From: Cryptosporangium phraense
GTDB lineage: Bacteria; Actinomycetota; Actinomycetes; Mycobacteriales; Cryptosporangiaceae
Assembly: GCF_006912135.1 (NCBI RefSeq)
Contig: NZ_VIRS01000021.1
Location: 83,529-147,528, forward strand
Direction of reading: 5' to 3'
Length of the DNA: 64,000 bases
Shown: positions 43,844-52,497 of the stretch, piece by piece
Numbering within the stretch: position 1 is the first letter of the stretch
Layout: each line of letters begins with the position of its first letter
Position numbers and translations under genes: made by a program
The notes under the pieces: generated by a model
Told to the model about the DNA's origin: nothing
Database searches by the model: none
What the model saw: the letters and a program-made list of their open reading frames with translations, nothing else

Positions 43844-44563
43844 TCACTGGGGTGACGGCATTGTGGTCGGCCCGGACGTCCCCGGGGGGACGAACGCCGT
43901 ACGAGCGGGTGACGGTGGCGGGATCGGCCGGTTGCGCACCGGCCCGGCCGCCACGTTGCGCGCCGGCCGCGGCGGGTGCGGCGGCCACGGCGGGCGCGGC
44001 CCGGGCGGGGGCGCGAGTGCGTCGGCGGTCAGCAGTACGACGCTGACCGCGATCAGCCCGGCTGTCAGCCACGGTCCGAACCGGACGTGCACCATGTCCT
44101 GAGCGGCGTCGGCCGCGTAGGACTCGCCCAGCGTCGAGAGCGAGTCGCCGACCGCGCCGAGCAGCGCCGCACGCAGCGCGAGGACCCCGACGAACAACTG
44201 CGCGCAGGCGACGAGGCCGGCCACCGCCGCGGCCGCGGGCCACCACCGCGACCCCCGGACCCAGCTCAGCCCGAAGGCGACGAGCGTCGTCAGCAGGCTC
44301 CCGAGGAGCAGCACCCGGGCCAGCGCACCCTTGAGCCGATCGACCGAGGACACGTCCGCCGTGCCCTCCTTGGCCCGGGCCCCGGCGAAGACTCCGGTGC
44401 CGTGGACGTCGGGCCGGGTGTCGGTGATCGCCGTCGCGCCGGAGACGGTCGCGCTGACCGAGCCCATCGGCGACTCGCAGGACACGGTCACGAACGGGAA
44501 CCCGAAACACAGCACTGCGAACAGCAGGCCGGCTGGGCTGAGGAATCGGCGCATGATCGGCAT
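43844..44563 (-). CDS. Four-helix membrane protein of unknown function
   Basis: The 239-residue protein has four hydrophobic segments (about residues 6-28, 82-106, 114-142 and 168-190), an extracytoplasmic Ser/Thr/Val-rich loop after helix 1 and a C-terminal cytoplasmic tail rich in Pro and Arg. No family is recognised. The GGGGGGAGG before ATG 44563 is a good ribosome site. It is followed on the same strand by the hydrolase, 17 bases downstream, so they likely share a transcript. Confidence 0.7.
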   Translation of the reverse strand: MPIMRRFLSPAGLLFAVLCFGFPFVTVSCESPMGSVSATVSGATAITDTRPDVHGTGVFAGARAKEGTADVSSVDRLKGALARVLLLGSLLTTLVAFGLSWVRGSRWWPAAAAVAGLVACAQLFVGVLALRAALLGAVGDSLSTLGESYAADAAQDMVHVRFGPWLTAGLIAVSVVLLTADALAPPPGPRPPWPPHPPRPARNVAAGPVRNRPIPPPSPARTAFVPPGTSGPTTMPSPQ

Positions 44564-44646
44564 GGGTGCCTCCCCCCGGGGCGGAATGGTGGGCACCTTA
44601 CGGTCGGTGGCCGCGGGGGGACAGGGGCCGTTCAGGCGGGTGGGGA

Positions 44647-45765
44647 TCAGCCGGTGAGGGCCAGGAGCGTGACTGTGTTCGCGGCCCGGTTGCTGAGGTA
44701 GCCGGTTCGGCCGTCGGGGGAGACGGCCAGCACCCACGGGCCCCGGCCGGCCTTGACCGTGGCGGTGACCCGCAGCGTCCTCGTGTCCACGACCGTGAGC
44801 ACGTTGCCGCCTTCGGCGGCGAAGTACGCGTGCCGTCCGTCCGGCGCGATCGTCACGCAGCGGGGGTTGCGGCCCACCGGGACGGTCCCGATCGTGCGAC
44901 GGGTCGCGAGGTCGATGACCGACGACGTGCTGACGTCGAAGTTCGCGGTGAACGCCCGGCGACCGTCCGGCGTGACCGCGACGCTGTGCGGGCTGCGTCC
45001 GACCCGGACGTCGGCGACGTGCGCGTTGTCGGTCGAGCGGAGCAGGATCACGGTGCCGGAGTCGTGGTCGGCGATCAGCGTGAGCGAGCGCTGCGGGGCG
45101 AACGCGATCCAGTGCGGGGTCGGCGCGACCGGCACCGCCGACAGCAGCGCGTTCGTCGCCGTGTCGTAGACGAGCACCTTCTCGACGTCGTGATCGGGGA
45201 CGTAGAGCCGACGCCCGTCGGGGGAGACCGCGAGCGCGTACGGGCTGGAGCGGGCCGGGTCGAGGCCCGCGGTGATCCGGCCGACCACCTTGTTGGTCGC
45301 CGGGTCGACGACCGCGATCGCGTTGCCGCGGTGGGTCCGGTAGTCGTGCGTGGCGGCGTAGAGACGGCGGCCGTCCGGGCGCATCGCGAGGTACTGCGGG
45401 TCGTCGCGGAGCGGGACGGTCCCGACGACCCGGCGGCGGGCGGTGTCGATGATCGACAGCCGCTTCCCGTCGCTGTCGGCGACGTAGGCCCGGGAGCCGT
45501 CCGGCGTGAAGACGATCCCTTGCGGACCGGCTCCGACCCGGACCGTCCCGACGACGCGCGGCTGCGCGCTACTGACCGGCGGCGGAGCCGGTGGCTCCCC
45601 GTGCGGCGCCGCCGCTGCCGCCGGCGCGGCGCCCGGCGCAGGCCGGCCGGCCCGGTCCGGACGGTCGGACCGGCGCACCAGCGCCACGCCGGCGACCCCG
45701 GCCACCGCCATGACGAGCACCGTCGCGAGCACCGCGACGATCACCGGCCGGAAGTGCCGCCCCAT
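44647..45765 (-). CDS. Membrane-anchored YVTN-type beta-propeller protein
   Basis: The 372-residue protein has a transmembrane helix (residues 7-30), an Ala/Pro-rich linker, then seven propeller blades of YVTN type (for example GIVFTPDGSRAYVADSDGKRLSIID; SPHSVAVTPDGRRAFTAN; GPWVLAVSPDGRTGYLSN). Such secreted seven-blade lactonase-like propellers bind proteins or carbohydrates at the cell surface. It lies between a WYL regulator and the membrane gene on the same strand, with about 80 bases on each side, so operon membership is uncertain. No catalytic site seen. Confidence 0.88.
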   Translation of the reverse strand: MGRHFRPVIVAVLATVLVMAVAGVAGVALVRRSDRPDRAGRPAPGAAPAAAAAPHGEPPAPPPVSSAQPRVVGTVRVGAGPQGIVFTPDGSRAYVADSDGKRLSIIDTARRRVVGTVPLRDDPQYLAMRPDGRRLYAATHDYRTHRGNAIAVVDPATNKVVGRITAGLDPARSSPYALAVSPDGRRLYVPDHDVEKVLVYDTATNALLSAVPVAPTPHWIAFAPQRSLTLIADHDSGTVILLRSTDNAHVADVRVGRSPHSVAVTPDGRRAFTANFDVSTSSVIDLATRRTIGTVPVGRNPRCVTIAPDGRHAYFAAEGGNVLTVVDTRTLRVTATVKAGRGPWVLAVSPDGRTGYLSNRAANTVTLLALTG

Positions 45766-45854
45766 ACCGATCCACTGTAGGCCCCGGCCGCGCGCCTCCG
45801 GCGCCGCGCGAGCCCGGCATCCGTCGCCGGACGCGCATTCCCGGCGTAGCCGGG

Positions 45855-46826
45855 TCAGGGCGGCGGGCCGGCTCCGGTCGACCGACCGGCGTAGCCGACG
45901 AGGCGGGTGGCCAGGGCGCGGACCTCGTCGCGGAGGGCGTCCGGGGACTCGACGACGAACGGACGGTTCAGCCCGGCGAGCACCCCCGGGACCCAGCCGA
46001 GCTCCTCGGCCCAGAACCGGACGCGGGTGTGGTCGCCGGCCGCGCTGACCGCGGCGATCGACGGCAGCCGCAGCCCCTCGGCGGCCCCTTCGACCAGCAC
46101 CGACACCGCGTGCCGGTAGGGGGCCGCGGCGATGCCGGTGAGCACCCGGGCGGCCGGATCGAAGTCGTCCGGCACGTCGAACTCCCCGGCCAGCACGGTG
46201 GCCCGCCGGATCCGGTCGAGGCGGAACGTGCGGACCTCGCCGCTGGCGTCGTCCGCGCCGGTGACGTACCAGCGGCCGCCGTGGGCGACGATCCCGTACG
46301 GGTGCAGGGTCCGGTCGCTGGGCTGCCCGTCCCGCCGGGCGTAGGCGAGCGCGACCGGCCGCCGGTCGCGCGCGGCCAGCGCGAGCGTCAGCAGGACGTC
46401 GGTCTCCGGCGTCACCGCGTCCCGGGCCGGGGTGGTGAAGCCGAGCGTCTCGCGGAGTGCGTCCAGCCGGGCGCCGAGCGCGGCCGGGAGGACCCGCTGG
46501 ACCTTGGCCGCCGCGCTCTCCATCGCCGCCGCTGACGCGGCGACCAGCCCGGCCCGCCGCCCGGCGAGCAGCCCGAGCAGGACCGCGAGGGCCTCCTCGT
46601 CGGTGAGCATGAGCGGCGGCATCCGGTAGCCGGGCGCGAGCCGGAACCCGCCGTAGCGGCCGCGCTCGGCCCGGACCGGGACGTCGAGGTCGATCAGGTG
46701 CTCGACGTACCGGCGGATCGTGCGCTCGTCGACGCCGAGTTGCGCGGCCAGTTCGGAGGCGGTGCGGGTGCCGCCCCGCTGGAGCACCTCGAGCAGCGCG
46801 AGCACGCGCGCGGTCGGCCGGGTCAT
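45855..46826 (-). CDS. WYL-domain transcriptional regulator
   Basis: The 323-residue regulator has an N-terminal HTH_11 (ARVLALLEVLQRGGTRTASELAAQL, RTIRRYVEHLIDL), then a WYL domain (residues about 135-215, with PVALAYARRDGQP and GIVAHGGRWYVTGAD) and a C-terminal WCX region (ALRDEVRALATRLV). WYL proteins sense nucleic-acid-like or nucleotide ligands, including in phage-defence operons. ATG 46826 is placed eleven bases from a 25-base inverted repeat, a likely self-operator. No defence genes are adjacent. Confidence 0.9.
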   Translation of the reverse strand: MTRPTARVLALLEVLQRGGTRTASELAAQLGVDERTIRRYVEHLIDLDVPVRAERGRYGGFRLAPGYRMPPLMLTDEEALAVLLGLLAGRRAGLVAASAAAMESAAAKVQRVLPAALGARLDALRETLGFTTPARDAVTPETDVLLTLALAARDRRPVALAYARRDGQPSDRTLHPYGIVAHGGRWYVTGADDASGEVRTFRLDRIRRATVLAGEFDVPDDFDPAARVLTGIAAAPYRHAVSVLVEGAAEGLRLPSIAAVSAAGDHTRVRFWAEELGWVPGVLAGLNRPFVVESPDALRDEVRALATRLVGYAGRSTGAGPPP

Positions 46827-46836
46827 GCTGTCGTTT

Positions 46837-46861
46837 ATACCGGGCGGGAGCTGCCCGGTAT
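46837..46861. promoter_or_regulatory. Inverted repeat operator upstream of the WYL regulator
   Basis: ATACCGGGC-(7)-GCCCGGTAT: nine-base perfect arms directly upstream of the WYL ATG. It could be an autoregulatory operator or a leader hairpin. Confidence 0.55.
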
Positions 46862-47107
46862 CGATCCACACGCTGGGACGAGCAGCGGCAGAAGAACCCG
46901 GTCCGCGACCGGAGGATGACCAGCTGTGACGCGTGGCGCGGATGTGACCTGGGCTACTCCGCACTACCCACGCGCACCCCCGCGACTTCCGTATATTCCA
47001 CTGTGGTGGGTGGCGCGCTTTCCCTCGCGTCCACCCCCGGCGTCCCGTGCATGCTGCCGTCACCGGCGTGCGCGTGTCGGTGACCATCGCGACCCGTGAA
47101 GGGGCTC

Positions 47108-48574
47108 ATGGCTGAGCGGACGCTGCTGCGCGCCGTGCTGGAACAGCGCGGCTGGGTGAGCTGGCCCGTGTTCGAGATGCAGTTCGCCGACGCGGCCCGC
47201 CGGGTCGCCGAGCGGACCGCGGCCGCGCCGCTGAGCATCTCGCAGGCCACGTTCAAGCGCTGGCTGTCCGGTGAGCGCGACCCGCGCAGCCTGTCCGGGG
47301 TCGTGCTCGAGGAGATGCTCGGCGTCGAGACCGAGTTGCTGTTCCGCCCGGCCCCGGCGCACGACGTCGTGCTCCCGCGCCCGCTCGGGCTCTCGTCCCG
47401 GGCCACCGCCCTGGCCCTCGACGCCCGGTGGGGGAACTCGCTGCTCTGGCCGTCGTCCCCGGCCGCGGGCGTCGACGGGTCCTGGCGGATGGACGGCCTC
47501 GGGCTGTTCGACGGCACGACGGTGGCCGTGCAGGCCTACGAGGCGTCGGCGTTACCGGGCGACCTGGTCGGGATCGGCCCCGACGACGTCCCGCACCTGC
47601 GCACGTTCGTCCGGCCGCTGCGGCGGGCGCTGGTGCTGGCCTCGGCGAACGGTCTGTACGCGATGGACGCCGCCCACGCCCGCCGCTACCTGACCACCGA
47701 GCGCCCCGAGGACGTCCTGCCGATCCCGGCGGCCTACCGGCTCGACGACCTCACCTACGGGCTGACCTGGGCCCTCACCAATCTGGACGACGGGCTGTCG
47801 GCCGACGACGCGGCGCTGCGCCGGGCCGCGTCCGACCTGGACGGGGCCGTCGACCGGCCGCTCTCGGCGGTGGCCCGGGCCTCGCTGCCCGGCGTGTCGG
47901 GGATCGGCGCGGCCTGGCTGGGGTCGCGGTACTGCGCCCGGCACGCCGTCCGCTGGCTGCCGGACGAGGTGCAGACCTGGGCGCTGTGGAACCGGGAGTG
48001 CCGGGGCGAGGAAGCCGCGTCCTGGCTGTTCTTCCGGCACCAGCACGCGCTGCTGCGCCAGGCCGCGCAGCGATCCGACGCCGGGTCGGTCGCGTTCTGC
48101 GTCCCGGCCGCGGTGGTGAAAGACAGCCCCGGCTTCGAGCGGCTGCTGCTGTTCCTGGCCGTCGCCTGGGCCGAGCACACCGGCGTCCCGGCGCTGGTCT
48201 GCGCCGAGCCGGAATACGCCCAGATCGACGGCTTCCTGCTGGTACCCGGGCGGCGCGCGGTGGTCACGAACTGGCTCCGCGTCCCGGACGTGTGCCAGGT
48301 GGACGTCACCGACCGCAAGGCCCAGCTCCGCGCGTACACCGACGCCGTGGAGCACGCCCGGGCCCGCACGGTCAGCCCCGGGCCCACCCCGGCCCGCCGC
48401 CTCCGGGCGCTCGCCGACTACCTGGAACTCGACTGGTCGTGGGTGGTCCGGCGGGCCCGCGAGCTGAGCGAGTACGGGGTGGTCGACATGCTGCATCCGC
48501 GCAGCCGCCTCCTGACGCTGAGCCAGGTCGATTCCGTCCTGGCCTTCCTCGGAAAGCTGGACCTCGATGACTGA
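47108..48574 (+). CDS. HTH-containing protein heading the conservon 2 operon
   Basis: The 488-residue soluble protein has an N-terminal helix-turn-helix-like part (residues about 30-80: AAPLSISQATFKRWLSGERDPRS) and a long alpha/beta body with no recognised family. The last 45 residues (DYLELDWSWVVRRARELSEYGVVDM) form a second helical region. It overlaps cvnA of conservon 2 by eight bases, so it is cotranscribed and presumably regulates or receives from it. The start is uncertain: ATG 47108 has AAGGGG upstream, GTG 47096 would add four residues. Confidence 0.65.
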   Translation: MAERTLLRAVLEQRGWVSWPVFEMQFADAARRVAERTAAAPLSISQATFKRWLSGERDPRSLSGVVLEEMLGVETELLFRPAPAHDVVLPRPLGLSSRATALALDARWGNSLLWPSSPAAGVDGSWRMDGLGLFDGTTVAVQAYEASALPGDLVGIGPDDVPHLRTFVRPLRRALVLASANGLYAMDAAHARRYLTTERPEDVLPIPAAYRLDDLTYGLTWALTNLDDGLSADDAALRRAASDLDGAVDRPLSAVARASLPGVSGIGAAWLGSRYCARHAVRWLPDEVQTWALWNRECRGEEAASWLFFRHQHALLRQAAQRSDAGSVAFCVPAAVVKDSPGFERLLLFLAVAWAEHTGVPALVCAEPEYAQIDGFLLVPGRRAVVTNWLRVPDVCQVDVTDRKAQLRAYTDAVEHARARTVSPGPTPARRLRALADYLELDWSWVVRRARELSEYGVVDMLHPRSRLLTLSQVDSVLAFLGKLDLDD

Positions 48575-50438
48575 CCCTTCGCGTTCCTTCGACGGGCCGC
48601 CACCGGCGGACGACACCGCACAGCTCGGGCAGCTGCGGACGCTGCCCCCGGAGGCCGGTGCACCACCGGGCCTGCGGACGCGGCTGTGGTGGATCGTCGT
48701 CGGGTCGCTCGTGCTGGTCGCGCTGATCGGGGCCGGAGCCGCGGTGACGGCCGCGGTCGTCGGGGCGTCGGTCTGGGTCGGAGTCGCGGCGGCGGCCGGG
48801 TGGCTGGCCGTGCTGCTCGGAGCGCTGCTCGCGGTCAACGGCGCGGTCCGGAAGATCGGCGAGGACGTCACCGCCGAGCGGACGGCCCGCCTCCAGGCCG
48901 AGCACGCGGCCTGGGAAGCCCAGTGGCGCGAGAACGCCGGCCGGTCGGCCCTCGACGAGCGCCAGCGCGCGATCGACGAGCAGCAGCACGCGACCGTGCT
49001 CGCGGTGGCCCAGGTCAACGCCGCGCTGGCCGACTCGGTGGAGGAGCTCGGGCGGGTCGCGGTGCTGATCCGCGACGGCGACCACCCCGACCCGCAGGTC
49101 CCGGCCCTCCCGGCGGCCGACGCCTGGCCCGCTCCGCTGTCCGAGCTGCAGGCCGGCGTCCGGGAGCTGATGCAGACGTCGTTCGCGGTCGCGTCGCTCT
49201 CGACCGGGCACCAACCGGTCGGCGTCCTGATCACGCTGGCCCGGCGGCTCCAGCCGCTGATCCACCGCGCGATCAAGGAGCTGGACGCGCTGGAGAGCCA
49301 GGTCGAGGACCCGGACCTGCTCAACGCGCTGTTCCAGCTCGACCACCTGGTGACCCGGGCCCGCCGGCAGGCCGAGAGCATCGCGGTGCTCGGCGGGGCC
49401 ACGGCCAGGCAGATCCGCAAGCCGGTGCCGGTCTACACGGTGCTGCGCCAGGCGATCGCCGAGATCGAGCACTACGGCCGGGTCAAGGTGCTGCGCCCGG
49501 TGCACGGCACGATCGTCGGCCACGCGGTGACCGAGGTGATCCACCTGATCGCCGAGCTGGTCGAGAACGCGACCGTGTTCTCCCCGCCGGAGTCCCGGGT
49601 GCAGATCCAGGTCGACCTGGTGCCGGACGGGCTGTCGATCGAGATCGACGACCTCGGCCTGGTGATGGCGGCCGAGCTGCGGCAGCGGATGAACCAGCTG
49701 CTGGCGACGCCGGAGCGCCTCGACGTGGGGGAGCAGCTCGAGGACGGGCGGATCGGGCTGATCGTCGTCGCGGCGATCGCCCGCCGGTACCAGATCCGGG
49801 TGCGGCTCGAGCGCAACGAGCGGGGCGGGAACCGGGCGCTGGTCGTGCTGCCCGAGAAGCTGCTGGCCGAGGAGCCGATGCGCCGGGCCGACCTCGGCCC
49901 GTCCGCGCTGCCGGCCCCGCCGCCCGTCGTCGGCGGCGGCACCGCGACCGCCGTGGCCGCACCCCCGGCCGCCACCGGCACCGCGACCGGCACGGCGACC
50001 GGCACCGCCACCGTGAACGGCACCGTGCTGCCGCGCCGCGGCGAGGGCCGCAGCGAGGGCCGCAGCGAGGAGACCGGATCCCACGGGCTGACCGACACCG
50101 GATCCCTCGGGCTGACCGAGGACGACCGGCGACGGCTGGCCGAGCTCGGCCGGGCCGCCTCGGCCGGCTACCCCCCGCCCCGGGTCGCGGCTCCGGCCGA
50201 GCCGGCCGGCCCGCCGGCCGACCTGTCACCGGACGACGTCCTCCGGCCGCCGTTGCCCCGCCGCGACGGGCAGCACATGGCCCCCGAACTGCGTACCGGG
50301 CCCACCGGCCCCACCGGGCTCACCGAACCGGACGCCGGCGACAGCGAGCCGACCGCCCACAACCCCGGTCTGTTCGCCAACTACCAGCGGGGACGCGAAC
50401 GCGCCGACAACGAGGAGAACCCGCCGTCGGCGGGCTGA
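48567..50438 (+). CDS. cvnA: Conservon histidine kinase-like protein CvnA, second copy
   Basis: The 623-residue protein differs from the first CvnA: two membrane helices close together (residues about 42-64 and 68-92) and no large NIT domain between them, then coiled-coil helices (ERTARLQAEHAAWEAQWREN), and the ATPase part LIAELVENATVFSPPESRV with GLSIEIDDLGLVM. From residue about 445 the tail is Gly/Thr/Pro-rich low complexity, including ATGTATGTATGTA. No HisKA motif is evident. Its ATG lies inside the preceding HTH gene (eight bases). Confidence 0.9.
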   Translation: MTDPSRSFDGPPPADDTAQLGQLRTLPPEAGAPPGLRTRLWWIVVGSLVLVALIGAGAAVTAAVVGASVWVGVAAAAGWLAVLLGALLAVNGAVRKIGEDVTAERTARLQAEHAAWEAQWRENAGRSALDERQRAIDEQQHATVLAVAQVNAALADSVEELGRVAVLIRDGDHPDPQVPALPAADAWPAPLSELQAGVRELMQTSFAVASLSTGHQPVGVLITLARRLQPLIHRAIKELDALESQVEDPDLLNALFQLDHLVTRARRQAESIAVLGGATARQIRKPVPVYTVLRQAIAEIEHYGRVKVLRPVHGTIVGHAVTEVIHLIAELVENATVFSPPESRVQIQVDLVPDGLSIEIDDLGLVMAAELRQRMNQLLATPERLDVGEQLEDGRIGLIVVAAIARRYQIRVRLERNERGGNRALVVLPEKLLAEEPMRRADLGPSALPAPPPVVGGGTATAVAAPPAATGTATGTATGTATVNGTVLPRRGEGRSEGRSEETGSHGLTDTGSLGLTEDDRRRLAELGRAASAGYPPPRVAAPAEPAGPPADLSPDDVLRPPLPRRDGQHMAPELRTGPTGPTGLTEPDAGDSEPTAHNPGLFANYQRGRERADNEENPPSAG

Positions 50439-50466
50439 CCCCTGTGCCCAGGAGAGAGTTCCACCG

Positions 50467-50901
50467 ATGACCGATATGTACGCCACGCCCGCGACCCCGA
50501 ACCTGTCGTGGGTGCTCGACGAGTTCAAGCGGGACACCCCGGACGTCCAGACCGTCGTCGCGGTCAGCATCGACGGCATCTCGACGTACGCGAACACCGG
50601 CCTCCCCGCGGCCGACAACGAACGGCTGGCCGCGATCACCTCGGGTTTCCACAGCCTGGCCCAGGGCCTGGGCGCCCAGTTCGAGGGCGGCCGGGTCCGG
50701 CAGGTCGTCGCCGAGCTCGACCAGATGCTGTTCTTCGTGGCCGCGGCCGGCCGCAACACGCTGCTCTCGGTCGTGGCCGCGCCGCACGCCGACGCGGGCA
50801 TCGTGGGCTACGAGATGACGCTGCTGGCCCGGCGCGTCGGCGACTACTTCGCCACCGCGAGCCGGGTCGGCAGCCACCGGATCGATGGCTTCGCGGGCTG
50901 A
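50467..50901 (+). CDS. cvnB: Conservon roadblock/LC7 protein CvnB, second copy
   Basis: The 144-residue protein carries one roadblock/LC7 domain (LSWVLDEFKRDTPDVQTVVAVS; RQVVAELDQMLFFVAAAG). It differs from the first CvnB in sequence but not in layout. AGGAGAGA precedes ATG 50467 by six bases. Expected to bind the GTPase CvnD of this operon. Confidence 0.92.
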   Translation: MTDMYATPATPNLSWVLDEFKRDTPDVQTVVAVSIDGISTYANTGLPAADNERLAAITSGFHSLAQGLGAQFEGGRVRQVVAELDQMLFFVAAAGRNTLLSVVAAPHADAGIVGYEMTLLARRVGDYFATASRVGSHRIDGFAG

Positions 50902-50907
50902 CGACCG

Positions 50908-51288
50908 GTGACCGACGACCAGTGGCCCGGCTCCCGACCGTGGGTCGAGGACGACGAGACCGAGGCGGTGCGTCCGTATGCCGTGACCGGCGGACGGACC
51001 GCCCCGGCCGTCCCCATCGACCTGATGGCGCTGGTCCGGTCCACCGGCGCGGTCCCCGATCACCATCTGGACCCCGAGCAGTTGCACGCGGTGACCGTGT
51101 GTTCGGCCGAGCCCCGCACGGTCGCGGAGATCGCGGCCGCGCTGAACCGGCCGGTCCAGGTGACCAAGATTCTGATCTCCGACCTGATCGGACTGGGCGC
51201 GGTGCGGTTGCGCACCGCGGCGGCCGCCGACGGGCAGAACCGCGAACGACTTCTGGAGAAGCTGCTCGATGGACTCCAAAACCTCTGA
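50908..51288 (+). CDS. cvnC: Conservon DUF742 protein CvnC, second copy
   Basis: The 126-residue DUF742 protein opens with TEAVRPYAVTGGRTAPAVP and has the winged-helix-like core PEQLHAVTVCSAEPRTVAEIA with VQVTKILISDLIGLG. It follows cvnB by six bases and overlaps cvnD by 20 bases. Confidence 0.92.
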   Translation: MTDDQWPGSRPWVEDDETEAVRPYAVTGGRTAPAVPIDLMALVRSTGAVPDHHLDPEQLHAVTVCSAEPRTVAEIAAALNRPVQVTKILISDLIGLGAVRLRTAAAADGQNRERLLEKLLDGLQNL

Positions 51289-51853
51289 TGACGATGAGTC
51301 TTTTCCGTTCGTCCCGCTCAAGATCCTGGTCGCCGGCGGGTTCGGCGTCGGCAAGACCACGCTGGTCAAGTCGGTCAGCGAGATCACCCCGGTGACCACC
51401 GAAGCGCTGATCACCGCGGCCAGCGCTCAGCTGGACCGCCTCGACGGCATCGAGGGCAAGACCACGACGACGGTCGCGATGGACTTCGGCCGCATCTCGT
51501 TCCCGGCCCAGAAACTCAAGCTCTACCTCTGGGGGACGCCCGGCCAGGACCGGTTCTGGTTCATGTGGGACGAGCTGGCGCTGGGTGCGGTCGGGGCGGT
51601 CGTCCTGGTCGACACCCGGCGGCTGGCCGACAGCTTCGCCGCCGTGGAGTACTTCCTCGACCGCGACCTGCCGTTCGTCGTCGCGGTCAACGAGTTCGAC
51701 GGCTCCTACCAGTACACCGGCGACGAGATCACCGACGCGCTCGCCCTGCGCCCGGGGGTCCCGGTCGTGCACTGCGACGCGCGGCTGGCCCGGTCGGTGA
51801 CCGACGTGCTGATCGCGGTCGTGAAGCACTCACTCGCGACCACCCCAACCTGA
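51269..51853 (+). CDS. cvnD: Conservon small GTPase CvnD, second copy
   Basis: The 194-residue GTPase has P-loop GGFGVGKTTLVKS, KTTTTVAMDFGRIS, WGTPGQDRFWFMWDE, a G4 element NEFD and a G5-like CDAR. It overlaps cvnC by 20 bases. As in conservon 1, the GTPase is the last core conservon gene; here a GAF protein, not a binding lipoprotein, follows after eleven bases. Confidence 0.93.
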   Translation: MDSKTSDDDESFPFVPLKILVAGGFGVGKTTLVKSVSEITPVTTEALITAASAQLDRLDGIEGKTTTTVAMDFGRISFPAQKLKLYLWGTPGQDRFWFMWDELALGAVGAVVLVDTRRLADSFAAVEYFLDRDLPFVVAVNEFDGSYQYTGDEITDALALRPGVPVVHCDARLARSVTDVLIAVVKHSLATTPT

Positions 51854-51864
51854 TTGGAACGAAC

Positions 51865-52428
51865 ATGCCTTTCGACGAGGAGACCGGGCTCGACCTGCCC
51901 CGGCCGGACGTCCACGCCCCGGAGCGCGTCGCCCGGCTGCGTGAGCTGGGCCTCTACGACACGCCCGACGAGGGCTTCGACGCCCTGGCCACCAAGCTCG
52001 CGCAGGACGGCGCGAACCTGGCCGGGATCGAGTACGCGCCGTACGCGATGGTGAACTTCCGCACCGACCGGCACCAGTTCTTCGCCGGCCTGCACGTCCC
52101 GTCGGAGTCCCAGCCGGCCGAGGGCGACGGCGTCTCCCGGGTGATGGACCTCGAGCACGGGTACTGCCCGGAGGTCGTCGGCCGGGGCAAGGCGCTGGTG
52201 CTCGACGACGTCTGCGCGCACCCGCGGTTCGAGAGCAACGAGGTCGTCGACCTGATCGGGATCCGCAGCTACCTGGGGGACGTGGTGCACGACCCGCGCA
52301 CCGGGCTCGTCCTGGGGACCGCGTGCATCGTGGACACCGAGCGACGGACCTGGGGCCGGGCCGGTCTGAAGCTGATCAAGGACGCGGTGGGCCAGATCGA
52401 GCAGCGGATCTGGGAGCTGGGCCGGTGA
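51865..52428 (+). CDS. GAF-domain protein at the end of conservon 2
   Basis: The 187-residue protein has a single GAF domain (residues about 25-180), recognisable by VNFRTDRHQFFAGLHVPSE, DLEHGYCPEVV, LVLDDVCAHPRFESNEVV and IRSYLGDVV. A cysteine in the HGYC position is common in this subfamily and could serve redox or cofactor sensing. It follows cvnD by eleven bases and is ended by a hairpin, so it belongs to the operon; the family is a known conservon companion in actinobacteria. Confidence 0.88.
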   Translation: MPFDEETGLDLPRPDVHAPERVARLRELGLYDTPDEGFDALATKLAQDGANLAGIEYAPYAMVNFRTDRHQFFAGLHVPSESQPAEGDGVSRVMDLEHGYCPEVVGRGKALVLDDVCAHPRFESNEVVDLIGIRSYLGDVVHDPRTGLVLGTACIVDTERRTWGRAGLKLIKDAVGQIEQRIWELGR

Positions 52429-52437
52429 ACCGCCGGA

Positions 52438-52467
52438 GCCCCGGGCCTCGTCGGTGAGGCCCGGGGC
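52438..52467. terminator. Terminator of the conservon 2 operon
   Basis: GCCCCGGGCCTC and its exact complement enclose a GTCGGT loop, ten bases after the GAF gene stop and before the convergent acyl-CoA dehydrogenase. Confidence 0.75.
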
Positions 52468-52497
52468 CCGGCCGCCGGGGCCCGGTTCCCCGGCGGG

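Noticed and set aside
45855..46826. The WYL regulator as a marker of a phage-defence island
   Set aside because: Neighbours are a propeller protein, a membrane protein and a hydrolase; no nuclease, BREX, CBASS or similar gene is adjacent.
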